A stretch of DNA of 64,000 nucleotides from Thiopseudomonas sp. (GCA_023228985.1 JALOAC010000001.1:1-64000); one strand, 5' to 3'. Positions 15,817 through 24,981 are shown, numbered from the stretch's first letter. Numbers and translations: made by a program. Notes: a model not told the origin generated them from the sequence alone.

Positions 15817-17289
15817 TTAATTCGGTTGCGCCAAGGCCACGGCTTTAAACATAGCGCGGCGCTTATTGAGGGTCTCTTCCCACTCAGCAGCGGGCTTAGA
15901 GTCGGCCACAATGCCAGCTCCGGCCTGCACATGCAAAACGTCCTGCGCAATAATGGCGGTACGGATAGCAATGGCCATATCCATATTGCCGTTCCATGCC
16001 CAGTAGCCGACCGCACCGCCGTAGATGCCGCGTTTAACTGGTTCTAGCTCATCAATGATTTGTAAAGCACGTAGCTTAGGCGCACCCGACAGCGTACCCG
16101 CAGGTAAAATCGCTTTCAGCGCATCCATGGCTGTTAAGTCGGGCTTAAGCTGGCCTGTCACGTTGGAGACGATATGCATCACATTGGAATAACGCTCAAC
16201 CACCATGCGCTCCGTCACTTTGACCGTCGCCTCATCCGCGACCAACGCCACATCCGCACAGCCTAAATCGATCAGCATCTCATGCTCAGACAGCTCTTTT
16301 TTATCAGCCATCAGCTCGCGCTCTAACGCCACGTCTTCTTCTTGCGTGGCGCCACGTGGGCGCGTGCCGGCAATGGGTCGTACCGTCACTAAGCCTTCTT
16401 CAACACGCACCAATACCTCGGGTGAGCTACCGACCACATGGAAATCATCCATATTAAAAAAGTACATATAGGGCGTGGGATTAAAACAACGCAGCGCACG
16501 GTAGAGATCAATAGGCGCTGCTGTGAACGGCACTGACATGCGCTGGGAAATCACCACCTGTAAGCAGTCACCTGCAGCAATATCGTCTTGAATTCGCGCA
16601 ACGGCTTGCTCAAAAGCTTCGCGAGAAAAGCTGGATTCAAACTCGGGCTCGACAGTATTCATGTGGTTTAAGTCGACACCCAAGCGCGGTTGAATCGGCT
16701 GACGCAAACGCGCGGTCAATTCATCCAAACGCTGCTGACCGCGGGCATAGGCATCCGGCTCATTCGGGTCCGCCAAGACAATGGTGTACAGCGTGCCTGC
16801 GAGGTTATCAAACACCACCACCGCATCAGACACTAGCAACAAAATGTCTGGGGTCTGCAAAGCATCGGGATTCGGACACGCGCCCAGTTCTGGCATCACA
16901 TAACGCACGCTGTCATAACCAAAGTAGCCAACCAAACCACCGTTAAAACGCGGCAAGTTTGGCAAGCTCGGCACTGAATAGCGGGCTTTAAAGGCTTCGA
17001 TAAAACTTAAGGGGTCGGCACACTGCTGCTGTTCAACCTGCTCACCATCGGTAGTGACTGTGACTTCATCCCCACTGACGCGCAGCTGGGTGCGGCTTGG
17101 CAAACCAATAATGGAATAACGCCCCCACTTCTCACCGCCCTGAACGGACTCGAGCAAATAGGAATAAGGCGCATCGGCCAGTTTTAAATACACAGACAGC
17201 GGGGTGTCAAAGTCAGCCAAGGTCACGCGCGATAATGGGATGCGGTTATAGCCTTGGCTGGCAAGCTGCAAAAATTCTTCTTGGGTCAT
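15817..17289 (-). CDS. trpE: Anthranilate synthase component I
   Basis: TrpE converts chorismate to anthranilate using ammonia supplied by a glutamine amidotransferase subunit (TrpG). The 490-aa chorismate-binding protein has the Trp-feedback LLESVQGGEKWGRYS motif near the N-terminus. The catalytic blocks follow: PIAGTRPRG, ELSEHEMLIDLG, LPAGTLSGAPK and IYGGAVGYW. No TrpG domain is fused and no trpG gene lies beside it. I start at 17289 (MTQEEFLQLASQG); the frame is open to 17346. A leader peptide gene with four Trp codons lies upstream, so attenuation control is likely. Confidence 0.96.
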   Translation of the reverse strand: MTQEEFLQLASQGYNRIPLSRVTLADFDTPLSVYLKLADAPYSYLLESVQGGEKWGRYSIIGLPSRTQLRVSGDEVTVTTDGEQVEQQQCADPLSFIEAFKARYSVPSLPNLPRFNGGLVGYFGYDSVRYVMPELGACPNPDALQTPDILLLVSDAVVVFDNLAGTLYTIVLADPNEPDAYARGQQRLDELTARLRQPIQPRLGVDLNHMNTVEPEFESSFSREAFEQAVARIQDDIAAGDCLQVVISQRMSVPFTAAPIDLYRALRCFNPTPYMYFFNMDDFHVVGSSPEVLVRVEEGLVTVRPIAGTRPRGATQEEDVALERELMADKKELSEHEMLIDLGCADVALVADEATVKVTERMVVERYSNVMHIVSNVTGQLKPDLTAMDALKAILPAGTLSGAPKLRALQIIDELEPVKRGIYGGAVGYWAWNGNMDMAIAIRTAIIAQDVLHVQAGAGIVADSKPAAEWEETLNKRRAMFKAVALAQPN

Positions 17290-17322
17290 AAGCAGGTCTC
17301 GTGGAAGAGGAGAGGGATCAAT

Positions 17323-17354
17323 AAAAATACGCAAAGCCAGTCGCACAAGCGACT
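17323..17354 (-). terminator. Candidate trp attenuator hairpin upstream of trpE
   Basis: On the minus strand AGTCGC-TTGT-GCGACT (17339-17354) forms a tight stem just after the leader stop codon. It is followed by GGCTTTGCGTA and then TTTTT (17323-17327). The T-run is about 11 bases past the stem, so this is either a weak terminator or the terminator stem has a different pairing than I can see. Position between trpL and trpE is right for an attenuator. Confidence 0.5.
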
Positions 17355-17365
17355 ACAAACAAAAT

Positions 17366-17437
17366 TTAAGCGCGCCAGCGCCAACGACGCCAAACTATTA
17401 AAAACGGCCAATCTTGTTGTTTACGTACTAAAGCCAC
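17366..17437 (-). CDS. trpL: trp operon leader peptide
   Basis: A 23-codon minus-strand reading frame begins with GTG at 17437, has AAGGA seven bases upstream, and ends with TAA. Four of its 23 codons are TGG (residues 10, 16, 19, 21), three of them in the last eight (WRRWRWRA). Such a density of Trp codons just upstream of trpE is the hallmark of a ribosome-stalling leader: low Trp-tRNA stalls the ribosome and blocks terminator formation. Attenuation of trpE is known in Pseudomonas; this instance is read from the sequence. Confidence 0.85.
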   Translation of the reverse strand: MALVRKQQDWPFLIVWRRWRWRA

Positions 17438-17651
17438 GAGTGTTTCCTTAGTGAATTTAGGAGAAATTATCAGTATTTCAGGCGGATAACATTAGCGCAG
17501 CTTAACCCTGTATGCAAGATTTTCTCTTTATGCCTGCGTATAAGATTAGACAATTAAATGCGTCGTTTCATTTAGACAAAATCAACGCACTTTTTCCTTT
17601 TTAACAAGGGCGCTGGTATTATTCGCGTTTTCCTTGGCCGACCTATTTATC

Positions 17652-18944
17652 ATGCTTGAGCGCATTTTCCAGTTAAACGCACATAACACCACGGTGCGTA
17701 CTGAAATACTTGCCGGTATCACCACTTTTTTAACCATGGCTTATATTCTGTTTGTTAACCCCAGTATGCTGGCGGAAACAGGTATGGATATTGGCGCGGT
17801 GTTTGTTGCTACCTGTTTGGCTGCCGCCATCGGCTCCTCCATTATGGGCCTGCTCGCTAATTACCCTATTGCTCTGGCTCCCGGCATGGGTTTGAACGCC
17901 TTTTTCGCCTACACCGTAGTGCTGACCATGGGTTATAGCTGGCAAGTTGGCCTAGGTGCAGTGTTTATCTCAGGCGTGCTGTTTTTTGCCATGTCGCTGT
18001 TTAAGGTGCGCGAGTGGATTATCAATAGCATCCCGCTGCCGTTACGTTCGGCTATCAGCGCCGGTATAGGTTTATTCCTTGCTCTGATTGCGTTAAAAAA
18101 CGCCGATATCGTGGTTGCTCACCCGGCAACATTAGTGGGCTTAGGCGATCTCAGCCAACACGGCCCCATCCTTGCCGCACTAGGTTTTATGATTATCGTG
18201 ACCCTGTCCTATCGCAAGATTACCGGTGCAGTAATGATTGGTATTTTACTGGTAACCGCCGTTTCTATTTTCTTAGGTTTTTCTCAGTTGGACGGCATTG
18301 TTAGCGCGCCGCCCAGTCTTGCGCCGACGCTGATGCAGCTGGATATAGCCGGCGCTTTAGATGTGGGATTGATCAGCGTGATTTTTGCGTTTTTGTTTGT
18401 CGACCTGTTTGATACCTCCGGCACTCTGATTGGTGTTTCCCAGCGCGCTGGTTTGGTCGATGAACAAGGACAGATGCCTAAGCTGGGGCGCGCACTATTA
18501 GCAGACAGTACCGCCACCATGGCCGGCGCTTGCATGGGTACATCAACTACAACCAGCTATGTGGAGTCCGCTGCCGGCGTAGCTGCCGGTGGCCGCACGG
18601 GGTTAACCGCTTGCGTGGTGGCGTTACTGTTTTTACTCAGCCTGTTTTTCGCCCCACTGGCGGGCGCTATTCCGGCTTACGCCACAGCGCCCGCATTGTT
18701 TTTTGTCGCCGTACTAATGACCGAAGGTTTAGCCAAAATTGACTGGCAGGATCTAACGGTCGCCGCGCCCGTCGTGGTCACCGCATTAACGATGCCACTC
18801 ACGTTCTCCATTGCCAACGGCATTGCTTTTGGCTTTATTAGCTGGACAGTAATTAAGCTACTCAGCGGCCGTTACAAAGACATCAATAGCGCATTATGGA
18901 TTCTGTCAATTTTGTTCATTATTAAACTCGGATTTTTTCCATAA
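17652..18944 (+). CDS. NCS2-family purine permease (AzgA type)
   Basis: A ~430-aa, very hydrophobic protein with about 12-14 membrane helices. The N-terminus (FQLNAHNTTVRTEILAGITT) and the segments PIALAPGMGLNAFF and GTSTTTSYVESAAGV are signatures of the AzgA branch of proton-coupled adenine/hypoxanthine/guanine importers in the inner membrane. I use the ATG at 17652; the frame also contains a TTG at 17634. Exact substrate cannot be read from sequence. It is divergent from trpE and 2 bp from trmA. Confidence 0.9.
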   Translation: MLERIFQLNAHNTTVRTEILAGITTFLTMAYILFVNPSMLAETGMDIGAVFVATCLAAAIGSSIMGLLANYPIALAPGMGLNAFFAYTVVLTMGYSWQVGLGAVFISGVLFFAMSLFKVREWIINSIPLPLRSAISAGIGLFLALIALKNADIVVAHPATLVGLGDLSQHGPILAALGFMIIVTLSYRKITGAVMIGILLVTAVSIFLGFSQLDGIVSAPPSLAPTLMQLDIAGALDVGLISVIFAFLFVDLFDTSGTLIGVSQRAGLVDEQGQMPKLGRALLADSTATMAGACMGTSTTTSYVESAAGVAAGGRTGLTACVVALLFLLSLFFAPLAGAIPAYATAPALFFVAVLMTEGLAKIDWQDLTVAAPVVVTALTMPLTFSIANGIAFGFISWTVIKLLSGRYKDINSALWILSILFIIKLGFFP

Positions 18945-18946
18945 GT

Positions 18947-20032
18947 ATGATTACTGACTTCTCTGCCACAGCCTACCAGCAACAACTGGCTGATAAAAAA
19001 ACACGCCTTAACCAGCTGCTAGCGCCTTTCACCCCGCTTAAACCGCAGGTGTTTGAGTCGCCCGCGCAGCATTTTCGCTTGCGCGCCGAATTTCGCGTGT
19101 GGCGTCAGGGGGATGAGTCCTTTTACGCGATGTTTAATCCGCAGGATAAGCGCACGCCGATTTTGCTCGAGCAACTGCCCATCGCCAGCGTGCTGATTAA
19201 CCAATTAATGCCACGGCTCAAAGCTGCTTGGCAGGCGAACAAAGAGTTGTCGCATAGATTGTTTCAGGTGGAGTTTTTAACCACATTATCAGGCGAGGCT
19301 TTGGTGACGCTGTGTTATCACCGCCCCTTGGATGAGGCGTGGCAGCTAGAAGCCGAGCAACTGGCCAAAGAGCTGGGTATTGGCTTGATTGGCCGCTCAC
19401 GCGGCAAGCGCTTGGTGGTAGGAGAGGATTATGTCACCGAGCAGCTGAGCGTTGCTGGGCGCACTTTTAGCTATCGCCAGCCGGAAGGGGCTTTTACTCA
19501 GCCTAATGGTGTGGTCAATCAGCAGATGCTCAATTGGGCCTATCAGGCGTTGGGCGAACGTGATGATGATCTGCTTGAGCTGTATTGCGGCAACGGTAAC
19601 TTTACGTTGCCGCTGTCCACGCGCATACGTAAGGTGCTGGCCACTGAAATCAGCAAAACCTCTGTCAATGCGGCCATCGCTAATCTAACCGCTAACGATA
19701 TAGACAACATCGAGCTGGTGCGCCTATCTGCGGAAGAACTCACCCAAGCACTGCAAGGCGTGCGCCCGTTTCGCCGTTTGGCAAACGTGGATTTAAGCAG
19801 CTATGAATTTGGTACCGTTTTTGTCGACCCGCCCCGGGCCGGCATGGATGTGGATACCTGCGAATTGGTGCGCCGCTTTCCCAGAATTTTATATATTTCC
19901 TGCAATCCAGACACCCTAGCCGCCAATATCGCTCAGCTTGCCGACACCCACCGCATTACCCAGTGTGCTCTGTTTGATCAGTTCCCATGGACGGAGCATA
20001 TAGAGGCTGGAGTGCTGCTAGAAAAGTTTTAA
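18947..20032 (+). CDS. trmA: tRNA (uracil54-C5)-methyltransferase
   Basis: TrmA makes ribothymidine at position 54 of the tRNA T-loop with SAM. The 361-aa protein has the FRLRAEFRVWRQG N-terminal segment, LYCGNGNFTLPL SAM motif, FVDPPRAG, and the catalytic Cys in YISCNPDTL, followed by FDQFPWTEHIE. It lacks the iron-sulfur cluster cysteines of RlmD, which fits TrmA. Its start is 2 bp past the permease stop, and it converges with ubiX. Confidence 0.96.
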   Translation: MITDFSATAYQQQLADKKTRLNQLLAPFTPLKPQVFESPAQHFRLRAEFRVWRQGDESFYAMFNPQDKRTPILLEQLPIASVLINQLMPRLKAAWQANKELSHRLFQVEFLTTLSGEALVTLCYHRPLDEAWQLEAEQLAKELGIGLIGRSRGKRLVVGEDYVTEQLSVAGRTFSYRQPEGAFTQPNGVVNQQMLNWAYQALGERDDDLLELYCGNGNFTLPLSTRIRKVLATEISKTSVNAAIANLTANDIDNIELVRLSAEELTQALQGVRPFRRLANVDLSSYEFGTVFVDPPRAGMDVDTCELVRRFPRILYISCNPDTLAANIAQLADTHRITQCALFDQFPWTEHIEAGVLLEKF

Positions 20033-20038
20033 AGCTGC

Positions 20039-20647
20039 CTACTCACCCCAGCGCGGTAACATAGTTTGTGGAATATCCAGCTGATTTAAAATCCGCGCTA
20101 CCACAAAATCAATCAAATCATCAACTGATTGCGGCTGATGATAAAAGCCCGGTGAGGCAGGCAGGATCACTGCGCCCATTTGACTCAGCTTGAGCATGTT
20201 CTCTAAGTGAATCGATGAATAAGGTGCTTCGCGCGGTACGATGATCAGCTGGCGGCGCTCTTTTAGGGTGACATCTGCTGCGCGCTCAATCAGATTGTTA
20301 CTCGCACCTGTGGCGATCGCCGACAAAGTCCCCATCGAACAAGGCACCACCACCATAGAGCTGGGTGCCCCCGAGCCTGAGGCGACCGGCGCCATCCAGT
20401 CTTCTTGGCTGTGTACATGGATTTGATCGGGCGCCGCGCCTGTGTATTCGGTCAAAAAATGCTGCATGGCTTGCGCCTTAGGCGGCAAGGTGACGTCCGT
20501 TTCCGTAGCCACCACCAGCAACGCCGCTTTGGAGATCAAAAAATGCACCTCGCGCTCTTCCTGCACCAAGCAGTCCAGCAGGCGCAAACCGTATTGCACG
20601 CCAGATGCACCGGTCATCGCTAGGGTGATTCGTTTGGAGCCACTCAT
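20039..20647 (-). CDS. ubiX: Flavin prenyltransferase UbiX
   Basis: UbiX prenylates FMN to the cofactor used by the decarboxylase UbiD in ubiquinone synthesis. The 202-aa protein shows LAMTGASGVQYGLRLLDCL, the APVASGSG substrate loop, VVPCSMGTLSAIATG and PREAPYSSIHLENMLKLS. It directly follows mpl (TAA then ATG with no gap), as in pseudomonads. UbiD is not in the window. Confidence 0.96.
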   Translation of the reverse strand: MSGSKRITLAMTGASGVQYGLRLLDCLVQEEREVHFLISKAALLVVATETDVTLPPKAQAMQHFLTEYTGAAPDQIHVHSQEDWMAPVASGSGAPSSMVVVPCSMGTLSAIATGASNNLIERAADVTLKERRQLIIVPREAPYSSIHLENMLKLSQMGAVILPASPGFYHQPQSVDDLIDFVVARILNQLDIPQTMLPRWGE

Positions 20648-22006
20648 TTAGGCCTCCAAGACTTTAGCCAGTAACTGCGATAAGCCGCCAAAGCCACCAT
20701 TACTCATCAACACCACGTGGGTGCCGGGCTGTGCTTGCTTAAGCACCTGCTGGACAATTTCATCCAAGCTGCTGAGCACCTGGGTAGGCACGGGCGCATT
20801 CTGTACCGCTGCGGCCAAATCCCAACCTAGGGTCTCCGGTGCATACCAAATCGCCAAGTCCACAGCAGCAGTTGAAGGGGCTAAACCCTCGCGATGCGCA
20901 CCCAGCTTCATAGAATTGGAGCGCGGTTCAATCACCGCAATAATTTTATCGGCGCCGACCTGATGCCTTAAACCCTGCAGCGTGCTTTCAATGGCGGTGG
21001 GGTGATGGGCAAAGTCATCGTACAAAACGACACCTTTACTATCAGTGATTTTTTCCATACGTCTTTTAACACTTTTAAACTGCGCCAGCGCTGCAATAGC
21101 TTGCGCGGGTAACACGCCCACATGCCGTGCAGCGGCAATAGCAGCTAAGGCATTAGCCACATTATGCTGACCGGTTAACGACCAATGCACTTCACCCTGC
21201 AGCTCCTTGTCGAACAGCACCTTAAAGGCACTGCCGTCAGCACTGATGAGTTCCACTTGCCACTGTCCGGCATCGCCCGTGGTTTGTGTCGGCGTCCAGC
21301 AGCCGCGCTGCACTACTCGCTCCAGCGCAGACTCTTGCGCCGGATAGATGACTAAGCCATTGCTGGGCACTGTGCGCAGCAGGTGATGGAACTGGGTTTC
21401 AATCGCGGCTAAATCGGCAAAAATATCCGCATGGTCAAATTCAAGATTATTCAGCACCAGGGTGCGCGGACGGTAATGGACAAACTTAGAGCGTTTATCG
21501 AAAAACGCACTGTCATACTCATCGGCTTCCACCACAAAGAAATCACTGCCACCTAAGCGCGCGGACACGGAGAAGTTTTGCGGCACACCACCAATCAAAA
21601 AACCGGGCTGCATGCCCGCATCTTCTAAAATCCATGCCAACATACTGGAAGTCGTTGTTTTGCCATGGGTGCCCGCTACTGCCAGCACCCATTTACTCTG
21701 CAACACATGCTCACACAGCCACTGCGGTCCGGAGGTATAAGGCAATCCGCGCTCCAACACATATTCCACCATCGGATTGCCGCGCGACAGCGCATTGCCG
21801 ATGACCACCAAATCAGGGGCAGGTTGCAGGTGCTCGGGATGATACCCCTGCAGCAGCTCAATACCCTGCTCTTCCAACTGGGTACTCATCGGTGGATACA
21901 CATTGGCATCCGAGCCGGTAACCCGATAACCCTGCTGCTTGGCGAGAATGGCCAGCGAACCCATAAAGGTGCCGCAGATACCTAAGATATGAATGTGTTG
22001 ACTCAT
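20648..22006 (-). CDS. mpl: UDP-MurNAc:L-Ala-gamma-D-Glu-meso-DAP ligase
   Basis: Mpl recycles cell-wall tripeptide by attaching it to UDP-MurNAc. The 452-aa Mur-ligase protein has HILGICGTFMGSLA at the N-terminus, the ATP loop GTHGKTTTSSMLAW, EADEYDSAFFDKRSKF and DDFAHHPTAI. I chose the ATG at 22006 (MSQHIHILG), which has GAGG six bases upstream; the frame runs on to 22063. It is followed without gap by ubiX. Confidence 0.96.
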   Translation of the reverse strand: MSQHIHILGICGTFMGSLAILAKQQGYRVTGSDANVYPPMSTQLEEQGIELLQGYHPEHLQPAPDLVVIGNALSRGNPMVEYVLERGLPYTSGPQWLCEHVLQSKWVLAVAGTHGKTTTSSMLAWILEDAGMQPGFLIGGVPQNFSVSARLGGSDFFVVEADEYDSAFFDKRSKFVHYRPRTLVLNNLEFDHADIFADLAAIETQFHHLLRTVPSNGLVIYPAQESALERVVQRGCWTPTQTTGDAGQWQVELISADGSAFKVLFDKELQGEVHWSLTGQHNVANALAAIAAARHVGVLPAQAIAALAQFKSVKRRMEKITDSKGVVLYDDFAHHPTAIESTLQGLRHQVGADKIIAVIEPRSNSMKLGAHREGLAPSTAAVDLAIWYAPETLGWDLAAAVQNAPVPTQVLSSLDEIVQQVLKQAQPGTHVVLMSNGGFGGLSQLLAKVLEA

Positions 22007-22094
22007 TGCTGCCTCATTTTTTAGAGTGCTTGCCAGATAAAGAATTCTGGACCATGCTTGCACTCGTATTAGTTAGTATAGGATTTTCCCATTT

Positions 22095-22538
22095 ATGCGT
22101 ATTTTTCAAGCTACTCTTGAACACGTAGCAGCACTCACTCCGCTGTTTGTCGCCTATCGTGAATTTCATGGCGCCATGCCAGCCACCGCGCTATCTAAAG
22201 AGTTTTTACAGCAGCGTATAGAAAAGCAAGAATCGGTAATTTTCGTGGCCGTACAGGATGAGCAGTTGCTCGGTTTTTGCCAAGTTTACCCCAGTTTCTC
22301 TTCTTTATCCCTACGCCCCGTTTGGATTTTGAACGATATCTTTGTCAAAGAAGAGCATCGCGGGAAGCAGATTGCCGAAAAACTTATTCGCCATACCCTT
22401 GAGCAGGCTGCCGCCAGTGACGTAGTGCGTATTCGCGTGTCTATTAGCCAATACAACGAAGTCGCTCAGCGCTTATTTGAATCAACCGGCTTTGCTGAAG
22501 ACCCCGTATTTAGAAATTATATTCAGACAATGGCTTAG
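22095..22538 (+). CDS. GNAT family N-acetyltransferase
   Basis: A 147-aa single-domain protein. The acetyl-CoA binding signature VKEEHRGKQIAEKLI (Q/RxxGxG/A type) is present near residue 95, preceded by the WILNDIFV strand and followed by the SISQYNEVAQRLFESTGF helix typical of the fold. The substrate is unknown. It is divergent from mpl and 68 bp upstream of ppa, with a good promoter for ppa in between. Confidence 0.85.
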   Translation: MRIFQATLEHVAALTPLFVAYREFHGAMPATALSKEFLQQRIEKQESVIFVAVQDEQLLGFCQVYPSFSSLSLRPVWILNDIFVKEEHRGKQIAEKLIRHTLEQAAASDVVRIRVSISQYNEVAQRLFESTGFAEDPVFRNYIQTMA

Positions 22539-22542
22539 TCAG

Positions 22543-22571
22543 TTGGTATTGAACAGCAGGCTGTCTATAAT
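22543..22571 (+). promoter_or_regulatory. sigma70-type promoter for ppa
   Basis: TTGGTA (22543-22548) and TATAAT (22566-22571) are separated by 17 bases. The distance to the ppa start is 35 bp. Confidence 0.65.
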
Positions 22572-22606
22572 TAGCCCGTTTTTTCATTTATTTTACGGAA
22601 CCCCTT

Positions 22607-23140
22607 ATGAGCTATAGTAAAATCCCCGCAGGAAAAGACCTGCCCAATGACATTAACGTCATTATTGAAATTCCTGCCAATCACGCACCGATAAAATACG
22701 AAGTCGATACCGAAACGGACTGCTTGATGGTGGATCGTTTTATGGCTACGCCGATGTTTTATCCAGCGAACTATGGCTTTATTCCTAACACCCTAGCCGA
22801 TGATGGCGATGCCCTCGATGTTTTAGTGGTTACCCCTTACCCGGTCGCGCCAGGCTCAGTTATCCGTTGCCGCGCCGTTGGCGTACTTAACATGACCGAC
22901 GAAGCCGGTGGCGATGCCAAGCTGCTTGCCGTACCGCACGAGAAGCTAACCCAGCTGTATAACGATGTACATGAGTACACCGACTTACCCGCGCTACTCA
23001 TCGAGCAAATCAATCACTTCTTTGAAAACTACAAAGATTTAGAGAAAGGTAAATGGGTTAAAGTAGAGGGCTGGGATAACGCCGCAGCAGCACGCGATGC
23101 CATTAGCAAGTCAGTGGCAGCATTTAAAAAGGCTGAGTAA
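22607..23140 (+). CDS. ppa: Inorganic pyrophosphatase
   Basis: A family I soluble pyrophosphatase of 177 aa, the usual size of the hexameric bacterial enzyme. It has IPANHAPIKYEVD, the YPANYGFIPNTLADDGDALDVLV active-site region with three metal-binding aspartates, and GWDNAAAARDAI near the end. It removes pyrophosphate from biosynthetic reactions. Own promoter and own terminator make it a single-gene unit. Confidence 0.98.
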   Translation: MSYSKIPAGKDLPNDINVIIEIPANHAPIKYEVDTETDCLMVDRFMATPMFYPANYGFIPNTLADDGDALDVLVVTPYPVAPGSVIRCRAVGVLNMTDEAGGDAKLLAVPHEKLTQLYNDVHEYTDLPALLIEQINHFFENYKDLEKGKWVKVEGWDNAAAARDAISKSVAAFKKAE

Positions 23141-23147
23141 TACCCAC

Positions 23148-23174
23148 AAAAGCCGACCTCAGTGTCGGCTTTTT
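23148..23174 (+). terminator. Rho-independent terminator after ppa
   Basis: Stem AAAAGCCGAC / GTCGGCTTTT with a 6-base loop and T-run, starting 8 bp after the ppa stop. Confidence 0.92.
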
Positions 23175-23224
23175 ATTGACAGACAAACAGCCGCAATCCA
23201 AAGATAACAACCCGAGTCCTATTT

Positions 23225-23527
23225 ATGTCCAGCAAGAAAGCATCTTTTTCCTTTGAGCAGTCTTTAGACGCGCTAGAAACCACCGTCGAACAACTGGAAA
23301 GCGGTGATCTTACTCTTGAAGATGCGCTACAGGCTTTTGAGAAAGGTATCAGCCTAACCCGTGAATGCCAGCAAGCCTTAAATCAAGCACAAACACGCAT
23401 TAATGTGCTACTAGAAAAAAACGGTGAGCTGGTCGAGCAGCCACTAAACACTGCAGACACAAACCAAGCAAAAGTTGAAAGTGCGGCAGAGGACGACTTT
23501 GATGCGAGCGGGGATATTCCATTTTGA
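23225..23527 (+). CDS. xseB: Exodeoxyribonuclease VII small subunit
   Basis: XseB wraps around XseA to form the single-strand-specific exonuclease VII. The 100-aa protein has the FEQSLDALETTVEQLESGDL and LEDALQAFEKGISL helices of the family and an acidic C-terminal extension. It overlaps ispA by 4 bp, the usual xseB-ispA pairing. XseA is not in the window. Confidence 0.95.
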   Translation: MSSKKASFSFEQSLDALETTVEQLESGDLTLEDALQAFEKGISLTRECQQALNQAQTRINVLLEKNGELVEQPLNTADTNQAKVESAAEDDFDASGDIPF

Positions 23528-24411
23528 TCGCTGCTTACCAATCCTATTGCCAATCTCTGGTTGACCCTGTCCTCGAACAGCTCTTTCAAGCACCCCACGC
23601 CAATATGGCTCGTCTGTATGAGGCGATGCGCTACAGCGTTATGAACGGCGGTAAAAGAGTGCGCCCTTTGCTGGTAGTGGCCAGCTGTGAAGCAGTCGCA
23701 GGCGATCCGAAACGCGCCATAGGCGCCGCTTGTGCAGTCGAGTTAATCCATGCTTACTCGCTGGTACATGATGACCTACCCGCCATGGACAATGATGCTT
23801 GGCGTCGTGGACAACCCACCACCCATATTGCCTTTGATGAGGCCTATGCCATTTTGGCCGGTGACGCGCTGCAAGCTTTAGCTTTTGAAGTGCTTTGTGA
23901 TGCCGTGCACTCACCCGTACCCGAATCAACCCGCCTGCAAATGTTACAACTACTGACGAAAGCAGCCGGCGCAGCGGGCATGGTCGGCGGACAAGCCATA
24001 GACCTTAGCGCTACAGGTCAACAAGTCGATCAACAGCACTTAGAGCACATGCACAGACACAAAACTGGCGCTCTAATTCGCGCCAGCGTCGTGCTTGGCG
24101 GTATGGCGGGCGGCAGTGTTAGCGACTCATGTCTTGCGTCGCTAACAAGTTACGCCGAGGCCATAGGACTGGCTTTTCAAGTGCAAGATGACATTCTTGA
24201 TATTACCAGCAGCACTCAGGTGCTAGGCAAGCAGCAAGGCAGTGATAGCCAGCAAGCCAAATCAACCTACCCCAACTTACTTGGTCTACAGCAAGCGCAG
24301 CAGTACGCCCTGCAATTGCGCGACCAAGCTTTGGCGGCACTGGATAGCTTTGATAGCAAAGCCGACCCATTGCGCCAGCTAGCTGACTATATCGTGCAGC
24401 GCAAAAATTAA
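23524..24411 (+). CDS. ispA: (2E,6E)-Farnesyl diphosphate synthase
   Basis: IspA condenses IPP with DMAPP and GPP to give farnesyl-PP, the precursor of undecaprenyl-PP and quinone side chains. The 295-aa protein has GGKRVRPLL, the first Asp-rich motif HDDLPAMDND, GQAIDL, and the second Asp-rich motif FQVQDDILD. The first frame codon after the xseB overlap is a TTG/ATC region; I keep the start that overlaps xseB. Commonly dxs follows; here a terminator and tRNA genes follow. Confidence 0.96.
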   Translation: MIAAYQSYCQSLVDPVLEQLFQAPHANMARLYEAMRYSVMNGGKRVRPLLVVASCEAVAGDPKRAIGAACAVELIHAYSLVHDDLPAMDNDAWRRGQPTTHIAFDEAYAILAGDALQALAFEVLCDAVHSPVPESTRLQMLQLLTKAAGAAGMVGGQAIDLSATGQQVDQQHLEHMHRHKTGALIRASVVLGGMAGGSVSDSCLASLTSYAEAIGLAFQVQDDILDITSSTQVLGKQQGSDSQQAKSTYPNLLGLQQAQQYALQLRDQALAALDSFDSKADPLRQLADYIVQRKN

Positions 24412-24468
24412 GGCTCGCTTATAGAGCTGCTAGGCAAGCTTTTTTACAAAGACTTTTTAGAGTGCAAA

Positions 24469-24500
24469 AAAAAACGCTTAACAACTGTTAAGCGTTTTTT
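24469..24500. terminator. Bidirectional terminator between ispA and tRNA cluster
   Basis: A perfect 14-bp stem (AAAAAACGCTTAAC / GTTAAGCGTTTTTT) with an AACT loop. It serves ispA on the plus strand and the three tRNAs on the minus strand. Confidence 0.93.
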
Positions 24501-24503
24501 ATA

Positions 24504-24578
24504 TGGTGGGTCGTGCGGGGTTCGAACCTGCGACCAATTGGTTAAAAGCCAACTGCTCTACCACTGAGCTAACGACCC
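24504..24578 (-). tRNA. tRNA-Lys (anticodon TTT)
   Basis: 75 nt including encoded CCA. Acceptor GGGTCGT pairs with ACGACCC; the D-arm GCTCAGTGGTAGAGC, the anticodon loop with TTT and the T-loop GGTTCGAACCC are all present. Confidence 0.96.
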
Positions 24579-24583
24579 AAAAA

Positions 24584-24660
24584 TGGTCGGGGTAGAGAGA
24601 TTCGAACTCCCGACATCCTGCTCCCAAAGCAGGCGCGCTACCAGACTGCGCTATACCCCG
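24584..24660 (-). tRNA. tRNA-Pro (anticodon TGG)
   Basis: 77 nt including encoded CCA. Acceptor CGGGGTA pairs with TACCCCG; anticodon loop TTTGGGA sits on a CTGCT/AGCAG stem; T-loop GAGTTCGAATCTC. The C at position 1 and the overall form are typical of proline tRNAs. Confidence 0.96.
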
Positions 24661-24666
24661 AAAATT

Positions 24667-24742
24667 TGGCTCCGCGACCAGGGCTCGAACCTGGGACCCA
24701 ACGATTAACAGTCGTTTGCTCTGCCGACTGAGCTATCGCGGA
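24667..24742 (-). tRNA. tRNA-Asn (anticodon GTT)
   Basis: 76 nt including encoded CCA. Acceptor TCCGCGA pairs with TCGCGGA; anticodon GTT in the ACTGTTAAT loop; T-loop GGTTCGAGCC. It is the first gene of the minus-strand Asn-Pro-Lys cluster. Confidence 0.96.
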
Positions 24743-24981
24743 ACTGTACTGAAGGCTCTACTTGGTAAGAAGTTTTCCCCTATCAGTGGCGCGCTATTCT
24801 ACTGAATAATCATAATGTGTCAAGCCTAAACCTTGTTTTTCTTTCTTGGTCCAAAATTTGTTATGCTTAAGCCAACGTATTACACATTAGTTAGCCCCAG
24901 CAGTGAGCCCCAGCACGATACCTGCCAAACTTCGCTACTGCTGTGTTTTTACTAACCTTATCGTTATCGGTTGCCCCTATT

